The notes under the pieces are model-generated. The model made no database searches. It was not told the DNA's origin and saw nothing but the letters and a program-made list of their open reading frames with translations. Made by a program: the position numbers and the translations under genes. A stretch of DNA of 64,000 nt from the NCBI GenBank assembly GCA_029449245.1, contig JANATF010000013.1:1488001-1552000 (forward strand), read 5' to 3'. Source of the DNA: Mortierella alpina. Lineage: Eukaryota; Mortierellomycota; Mortierellomycetes; Mortierellales; Mortierellaceae. Below, piece by piece: positions 59,251 through 64,000 of the stretch (the stretch's first letter is position 1; every line of letters starts with the position of its first letter).

Positions 59251-62148
59251 ATGGGGGAGACGCAACTGTTTCGCCTTTTCGGAACTGCGGAAATCGTAGA
59301 AGTCCCAGTCGACCATCTGGATGGACAGAATATCATCTACTGGGAGGATATTGAGGAGTTCTTCCCTGGGGTCACACATGTTATGAACGGCAGAGTTGCG
59401 ATCACGAAGCTGAGGGATTCGAATAGGAAGAGGTACTTACTCAAGCTGTTGTATATGCGAAAAACGACAACGAAGCGCGATGAATTGCTAAGACCATGTC
59501 TGCGCTACTCTAGAATCGAGCCTCCTTGTATTAGGCACCACCCTGGTGAAGTTTTGGAGGTCACAATCTCTTCAAGAAATCCCGTCCATGTCAACACTCC
59601 AGTCAATGCTTTATGCGATGCCCCATCCGATGTTCCAAGCGACAACCGAACGGGCGCTCAAGCGGTTCTTTGTCATCTTGGCGCTCTAGGTGATGGGCTG
59701 CACGTCAAACGACAGCAGAGTTCGTGCGCTAAAGCATTTGAAGCAAGTTCTCAGGCGGCGCTTTCCGAGTCCGTTTCTAGCCTTGCTGTAGCTTCGACGG
59801 CCTGTGATGACCATGCTCTTACCGAGCAACGCCAAGCATTCCAGACAGTTATCCACAAGCTGGATGCAATACACATCCAAGGAGCTACGACACAACAGAT
59901 TGCCCAGGAGGTCTTGAAGTTGCAGAAGCAGATGAACGACCGTTTAATCCTGATCCAGAGCAAGACCGAAGCCATCCTGACCCAACAATTGGAGATAGCC
60001 GAGTATCCAATCCCACGTTTGTTTATTGTCTTGCCAGAAGACCCCGTCAAGTACGATCCTGCCAATTGGTTCAGAACCAAGTTCCGACTGCACTTCATTT
60101 GCGAGTGCGGAAAGCACACCGAAGCCAGCAACAGCAACATCAAACATCACCTCCACTTGGCGAAACACGAAGGATATCTTGTCCGCGAGCCAACCGTGTT
60201 CTTCAAGAAATATGGGCCGTTCCTTTTGTTGATGCTCGAGTTGATCAAGTTTGGCACAGCTGTTGCTGGTCATGTCGTGCCTGCCTTGGCTACCCTTCAG
60301 GCTGTCGAGCTGGTTGACTCTGTCAAACAGAGTGTCGAGCTGATCACGGCCAAGATCGACCTCTCGCTTGGATGTATCGACAAACAATTGACAAAAGTCC
60401 AGTCAGCGCTTCCAGAGGACTCTGTCAACAGCGACTCGCAAACGATTTTGACGTCGCAAGACCTGAACAACTACTTGAACAATGTCGAGGGTCTTGAGGG
60501 TGTCGAATTACGCCAGTTGGGATCATTCTTGAAGACATCGGACGAGACCCTCCTTGGAAACCTCTACCGAATGACGACGTCAGATGGCCACGTGAAGTGG
60601 GTTTGCCGCGATCACTACCGAGCCAGCTATCAAGAGAAGCAAGTCGAAAAGCTCCGCGAGGTGGTCAAGCTGGCGCGAGGAGTATTTGATGAGCAGCAGG
60701 GAAGGGTTGCGATATCTTTAACGTCCAGCATTGAGGCGGCCGAGTTTTACAGTGCCGTCAGCAAAGCCAAGGGTGTCCTTGAGGTTGACATCTCCTTTAC
60801 TTGGGAGTGTGAGAAGAGCGATCTTGATGCTTTTAACGCTGCACTCAAGAGTTCAAGAGTATCGATTGTTCGAGTACTTCTAGCTGATTATCGAACAAGC
60901 AGGTTATCACTATCGACATCCTCGCAGTATGGATCACTTTTTGGCATCCAACAGCTTCCACAGATGAGGCTACTCCATATTGTCCTTCCGCAAAATCTTG
61001 TCAAACTTCCCGGTTATACATCAAAACATCCCTCCCGTTATTGTAGAGTATCCGTCGACTGGACCCCCGTTTCAGTGAAATGCCAAGAACTTGCTGAGGC
61101 ACTCAAGATCAACAATACTCTTACCAACTTGGACTTGAGAGACGACTCGATCGGAGACAACGGAGGACGGGCGCTGGCTGAGGCACTCAAGATCAACAAG
61201 ACTCTGACCAACTTGAACTTGCAGAGCAACTCGATCGGAGACAACGGAGGACAGGCGCTGGCTGAGGCACTCAAGATCAACAAGACTCTGACCAACTTGG
61301 ACTTAAGATTCAACTCGATCGGAGACAACGGAGGACGGGCGCTGGCTGAGGCACTCAAGATCAACAAGACTCTGACCAACTTGAACTTGCAGAGCAACTC
61401 GATCGGAGACAACGGAGGACAGGCGCTGGCTGAGGCACTCAAGATCAACAAGACTCTGACCAACTTGGACTTGCATGACAACTCGATCGGAGAGAACGGA
61501 GGACAGGCGCTGGCTGAGGCACTCAAGATCAACAAGACTCTGACCAACTTGGACTTAGGAGGCAACTCGATCGGAGACAACGGAGGACAGGCGCTGGCTG
61601 AGGCACTCAAGATCAACAAGACTCTGACCAACTTGAACTTGTATTACAACTCGATCGGAGACAACGGAGGACAGGCGCTGGCTGAGGCACTCAAGATCAA
61701 CAAGACTCTGACGAACTTGGACTTAGGATTCAACTCGATCAAAGGCAACGGAGGACAGGCGCTGGCTGAGGCACTCAAGATCAACAAGACTCTGACCAAC
61801 TTGGACTTGCTTTACAACTCGATCGGAGTCAACGGAGGACAGGCGCTGGCTGAGGCACTCAAGATCAACAAGACTCTGACCAACTTGGACTTAGGAGGCA
61901 ACTCGATCGGAGACAACGGAGGACAGGCGCTGGCTGAGGCACTCAAGATCAACAAGACTCTGACCAACTTGAACTTGTATTACAACTCGATCGGAGTCAA
62001 CGGAGGACAGGCGCTGGCTGAGGCACTCAAGATCAACAAGACTCTGACCAACTTGGACTTGCATGACAACTCGATCGGAGAGAACGGAGGACAGGCGTTG
62101 GCTGAGGCACTCAAGATCAATAAGACTCTGACTCTTAGACTTCACTAG
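59251..62148 (+). CDS. LRR receptor-like protein with 12 near-identical RI-type LRRs, about 938 aa
   Basis: I start at MGETQLFRLFGTAEIVEVPV and predict one 81-nt intron (59433-59513; donor AG|GTACTT, acceptor CTCTAG, branch-like CTAAG), giving LRDSNRKR-IEPPCIRHHPG. The intron is a multiple of three without stops, so a 965-residue unspliced product is possible. Domains in order: a small N-terminal module (residues 1-85), a Ser/Ala-rich helical region, a module with PRLFIVLPEDPVKYDPANWF and ICECGKHT followed by a His-rich segment and AKHEGYLV (about 229-330), a hydrophobic helix pair, a region of unclear fold, and from residue 587 twelve 28-residue LRRs plus a partial unit. Each unit starts LAEALKINKTLTNL, as in ribonuclease-inhibitor/NLR-type LRRs. 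I see no P-loop, so it is not a classical NLR. Its role is unknown; a recognition function is an inference. Confidence 0.85.
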   Translation: MGETQLFRLFGTAEIVEVPVDHLDGQNIIYWEDIEEFFPGVTHVMNGRVAITKLRDSNRKRYLLKLLYMRKTTTKRDELLRPCLRYSRIEPPCIRHHPGEVLEVTISSRNPVHVNTPVNALCDAPSDVPSDNRTGAQAVLCHLGALGDGLHVKRQQSSCAKAFEASSQAALSESVSSLAVASTACDDHALTEQRQAFQTVIHKLDAIHIQGATTQQIAQEVLKLQKQMNDRLILIQSKTEAILTQQLEIAEYPIPRLFIVLPEDPVKYDPANWFRTKFRLHFICECGKHTEASNSNIKHHLHLAKHEGYLVREPTVFFKKYGPFLLLMLELIKFGTAVAGHVVPALATLQAVELVDSVKQSVELITAKIDLSLGCIDKQLTKVQSALPEDSVNSDSQTILTSQDLNNYLNNVEGLEGVELRQLGSFLKTSDETLLGNLYRMTTSDGHVKWVCRDHYRASYQEKQVEKLREVVKLARGVFDEQQGRVAISLTSSIEAAEFYSAVSKAKGVLEVDISFTWECEKSDLDAFNAALKSSRVSIVRVLLADYRTSRLSLSTSSQYGSLFGIQQLPQMRLLHIVLPQNLVKLPGYTSKHPSRYCRVSVDWTPVSVKCQELAEALKINNTLTNLDLRDDSIGDNGGRALAEALKINKTLTNLNLQSNSIGDNGGQALAEALKINKTLTNLDLRFNSIGDNGGRALAEALKINKTLTNLNLQSNSIGDNGGQALAEALKINKTLTNLDLHDNSIGENGGQALAEALKINKTLTNLDLGGNSIGDNGGQALAEALKINKTLTNLNLYYNSIGDNGGQALAEALKINKTLTNLDLGFNSIKGNGGQALAEALKINKTLTNLDLLYNSIGVNGGQALAEALKINKTLTNLDLGGNSIGDNGGQALAEALKINKTLTNLNLYYNSIGVNGGQALAEALKINKTLTNLDLHDNSIGENGGQALAEALKINKTLTLRLH

Positions 62149-62624
62149 GAGCTCGATCTGAAACTGAGGAGCATGGGCGCTGGCGGAGGCATTCCAGATC
62201 AACAAACTAGGAGACTCCATTGACCTTGAAGGATATCGCATTAGAGTAATGTGGTGCGTTTAATATTGGAACCTAAAAACCTCAACGCGAACGCGGGCGT
62301 GGAATGAGTCTTGATGAAGTCACGATCTGGAGATTCAGGTCGCAGAAACGTATAGGAAAACTGAGAGCACGCACGGACCACTAAGTTCGCGCTTATAACT
62401 TGTAGGCCCACGTGAGGCATGATACCGGGCCACGGTGAACTGCTATTTATACTGCCTTGTTCAAGTTTTGCGAAAGCCTTATGGCCTGTGAATCAACATG
62501 TGCACCCATATCATGAGGCGAAGGATGCAGAAAGTACACATTGGAGGACATGGGGGCTTTCGTCGGGATAGCTGAAACTGCATTCTGTGATGCCGAATTT
62601 GGCCGCATCGCTAGTATCCCTACA
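60909..62624 (+). repeat. Left arm of a large inverted repeat
   Basis: The sequence from about 60909 to 61258, the terminal LRR sequence at 62098-62148 and the flank to about 62624 reappear in reverse complement at about 63205-64000. The LRR units in between are missing from the right arm. The inner end of the arm is approximate. Confidence 0.85.
61090..62148 (+). repeat. 84-bp tandem repeat array (12 full units + partial) encoding LRRs
   Basis: Units start with CTTGCTGAGGCACTCAAG or CTGGCTGAGGCACTCAAG every 84 bp from 61090; the partial thirteenth unit is 62098-62148. Units are nearly base-identical except at the codons after the Asp/Asn-Leu strand (RDD, QSN, RFN, HDN, GGN, YYN, GFN, LYN) and in the following loop (GDN, GEN, GVN, KGN). 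Units 2 and 4 look identical at the protein level, as do 6 and 10, and 5 and 12. Confidence 0.95.
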
Positions 62625-63599
62625 GCACATTCTTCTGTAACATCTTATAGTCTGCTCCGTAGTCATCGTTCTAGTTCACTTCCACACTCACGGCCCTGAA
62701 CTAGCGAGCATGCTCGCTACAGTGAGCCGAGCGCTTGCATTTGTTGCTCGCTCACTACAGTAATCCCTTTTGTTGCATATCGGCCTTGGTCCAGTTAGCA
62801 CCATCTCACCATCAGAGATGGAGCGCCTACGCCCATGAGCACTAGAGCTGTAAACACTTACGCCCTTGAGCTTCGTGATCGTTGCTAACTAATAGTTTAC
62901 CCAGGTCCACGACCAAAAGTAATAAATACCCAATGTGTGGTTCTCTGGAACGACATCTTATTCTCACGATCTTCTTTCCACACAAAATTCCACAATATTT
63001 TTCACCTTTCACTATCTTCCATATTCTTTGTTGGCCCCGGAAGCCCTCCAGCTTTTCTGTAGCACTGTGATATTAGCGAGGAAGCGCCCGTAAAGATTTG
63101 CTTGCTAGTGAGCGAGCAAGTAAAATATTTGCTGAGAATTTCTCGGACTGTTCACATGAGGGTAATTCGTGCTGTGTAGCATCCCAAGCAGCTGCTCATC
63201 AGATAAGGACACTAGCGATACCACAGATTTGGAATCACAGCATGCATTCTTAGCTATAGCCACGAAGCCTCCATGTCCTTCAATATGCACTTACTTCATC
63301 CTTCGCCTCATGACATGGGTGTACATGTTGATTCACAGGCGCTCTTAGTCTTCCTATTTAGTTTCTCGCGTCCTCCAGATCGTGACTTCATCGAGACCCA
63401 CTCCACGCCCGCGTTCGCGTTGAGTATTGCAGGTTCCAATAGTAAATACACCACAACATTCTTAGGCGATATCCTAGGGTTAGAAATACTTCATAGGACC
63501 CTAGAGCCAATTTGCCATTCAAGGTCAATAGAGTCTGCTAGTTTGTTGATCAGGAATGCCTCCGCCAGCGCCCATGCTCCTCAGCTTCAGATCGTGCTC
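62149..63599. other. Region between two tail-to-tail LRR genes
   Basis: About 1.45 kb. It consists of the diverged 3' flanks of both copies and a non-duplicated spacer of about 580 bp (62625-63204). Right after the stop at 62146-62148 a decayed LRR unit can still be read (CTGGCGGAGGCATTCCAGAT, about 62180). The spacer holds the 18-bp palindrome at 62702-62719, a 14-bp inverted pair (62744-62757 and 63106-63119) and a short 62-codon open frame at 62882-63070 of unknown status. Confidence 0.6.
62702..62719. repeat. Perfect 18-bp palindrome
   Basis: TAGCGAGCATGCTCGCTA equals its own reverse complement. It lies in the spacer between the inverted arms, close to further GCTCGC motifs. Confidence 0.9.
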
Positions 63600-64000
63600 C
63601 TAGTCAAGTTTAAGACTCAGAGTCTTGTTGATCTTGAGTGCCTCAGCCAGCGCCTGTCCTCCGTTGTCTCCGATCGAGTTGCTCTGCAAGTTCAAGTTGG
63701 TCAGAGTCTTGTTGATCTTGAGTGCCTCAGCCAGCGCCCGTCCTCCGTTGTCTCCGATCGAGTCGTCTCTCAAGTCCAAGTTGGTAAGAGTATTGTTGAT
63801 CTTGAGTGCCTCAGCAAGTTCTTGGCATTTCACTGAAACGGGGGTCCAGTCGACGGATACTCTACAATAACGGGAGGGATGTTTTGATGTATAACCGGGA
63901 AGTTTGACAAGATTTTGCGGAAGGACAATATGGAGTAGCCTCATCTGTGGAAGCTGTTGGATGCCAAAAAGTGATCCATACTGCGAGGATGTCGATAGTG
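63205..64000 (-). repeat. Right arm of a large inverted repeat (continues past the window)
   Basis: The reverse complement matches the left arm: coding sequence at 63600-64000 and the 3' flank at about 63205-63599. Indels separate the flanks: about 45 bp extra here near 63455-63515, and about 115 bp extra in the left arm near 62370-62485. The outer end is beyond 64000. Confidence 0.85.
63600..64000 (-). CDS. Partial paralogue of the LRR protein with only two full LRR units
   Basis: The C-terminal end of an inverted second copy; the 5' part lies beyond the window. Read on the minus strand it gives LSTSSQYGSLFGIQQLPQ and MRLLHIVLPQNLVKLPG, then an LRR part with units 1 and 2 identical in protein to those of the full copy, a partial unit and the ending SLKLD before TAG at 63600-63602. 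The full copy has 12 units and ends LRLH at the same stop. The open frame is intact over the visible 133 codons, so it may be functional; the N-terminal half cannot be judged. Confidence 0.82.
   Translation of the reverse strand, partial: LSTSSQYGSLFGIQQLPQMRLLHIVLPQNLVKLPGYTSKHPSRYCRVSVDWTPVSVKCQELAEALKINNTLTNLDLRDDSIGDNGGRALAEALKINKTLTNLNLQSNSIGDNGGQALAEALKINKTLSLKLD

Noticed and set aside
61038-61631. 197-codon antisense open frame over the LRR array
   Set aside because: It is a by-product of the 84-bp periodicity (a multiple of three), so one open unit stays open in all copies.
61090-62148. Regular repeat array resembling CRISPR
   Set aside because: The repeats are contiguous, in frame and encode LRRs. 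There are no spacers, and the genome is eukaryotic.
62882-63070. 62-codon open frame in the spacer between LRR copies
   Set aside because: It is short, has no recognisable domain or splice link, and lies in AT-rich sequence; the evidence is insufficient for a gene.

Overview
The window looks like nuclear DNA of an early-diverging, filamentous fungus, most likely of the Mortierella group (Mortierellomycotina). This is an inference from gene content: short GT-AG introns (43-298 nt, one of 684 nt), many divergent F-box/leucine-rich-repeat genes scattered among housekeeping genes, long Gln/Asn/Ser-rich tracts, TATA boxes close to start codons, and a long LRR protein with very uniform 28-residue repeats. 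All gene models were spliced by hand from splice signals, reading-frame continuity and family alignment from memory.

Layout: 1-1023 (+) is a decayed F-box/LRR gene interrupted by a 268-bp hAT-type MITE, next to an intact paralogue at 1261-2712 (+). A secreted sulfatase follows at 3792-5680 (+). An RRM+YTH m6A-reader-type protein lies at 6220-11203 (-), then a 768-residue F-box-like protein at 13269-15575 (+), casein kinase 1 (HRR25 type) at 16378-18694 (-), ribosome biogenesis factor RRP5 at 20964-26895 (+), the DEAH spliceosomal helicase PRP2/DHX16 at 27267-31000 (+), a Gln-rich SAM methyltransferase at 33226-35966 (+), a small secreted eight-cysteine peptide at 36774-36983 (+), carnitine acetyltransferase CAT2 at 37139-39490 (-), RPB2 at 40211-44616 (+) with one GC-AG intron, a Gln-rich F-box protein at 46234-47803 (+), and a RECQL4-like helicase with an N-terminal Sld2-like segment at 48201-54359 (+). 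Two F-box/LRR genes follow on the minus strand (54645-56264 and 56454-58442). The window ends with an LRR protein gene at 59251-62148 (+).

The right end is the most unusual part. The LRR gene carries 12 full 84-bp LRR units that differ almost only at predicted surface positions. From about 60909 to 64000 the sequence folds back on itself: the right arm is an inverted, tail-to-tail copy of the same gene with only two full LRR units. The coding part I compared appears base-identical between arms, while the 3' flanks have clearly diverged, which suggests gene conversion or very recent exchange of the coding part.

Functionally the housekeeping genes cover RNA metabolism (RPB2, RRP5, PRP2, the YTH reader), signalling (CK1), acetyl-unit transport (CAT2) and replication/repair (RECQL4 type). 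The F-box genes are probable substrate adaptors for SCF ubiquitin ligases. The LRR pair is a candidate recognition-receptor locus that varies in repeat number. Several divergent gene pairs share intergenic promoters (YTH/F-box, CK1/RRP5, CAT2/RPB2, F-box/LRR).
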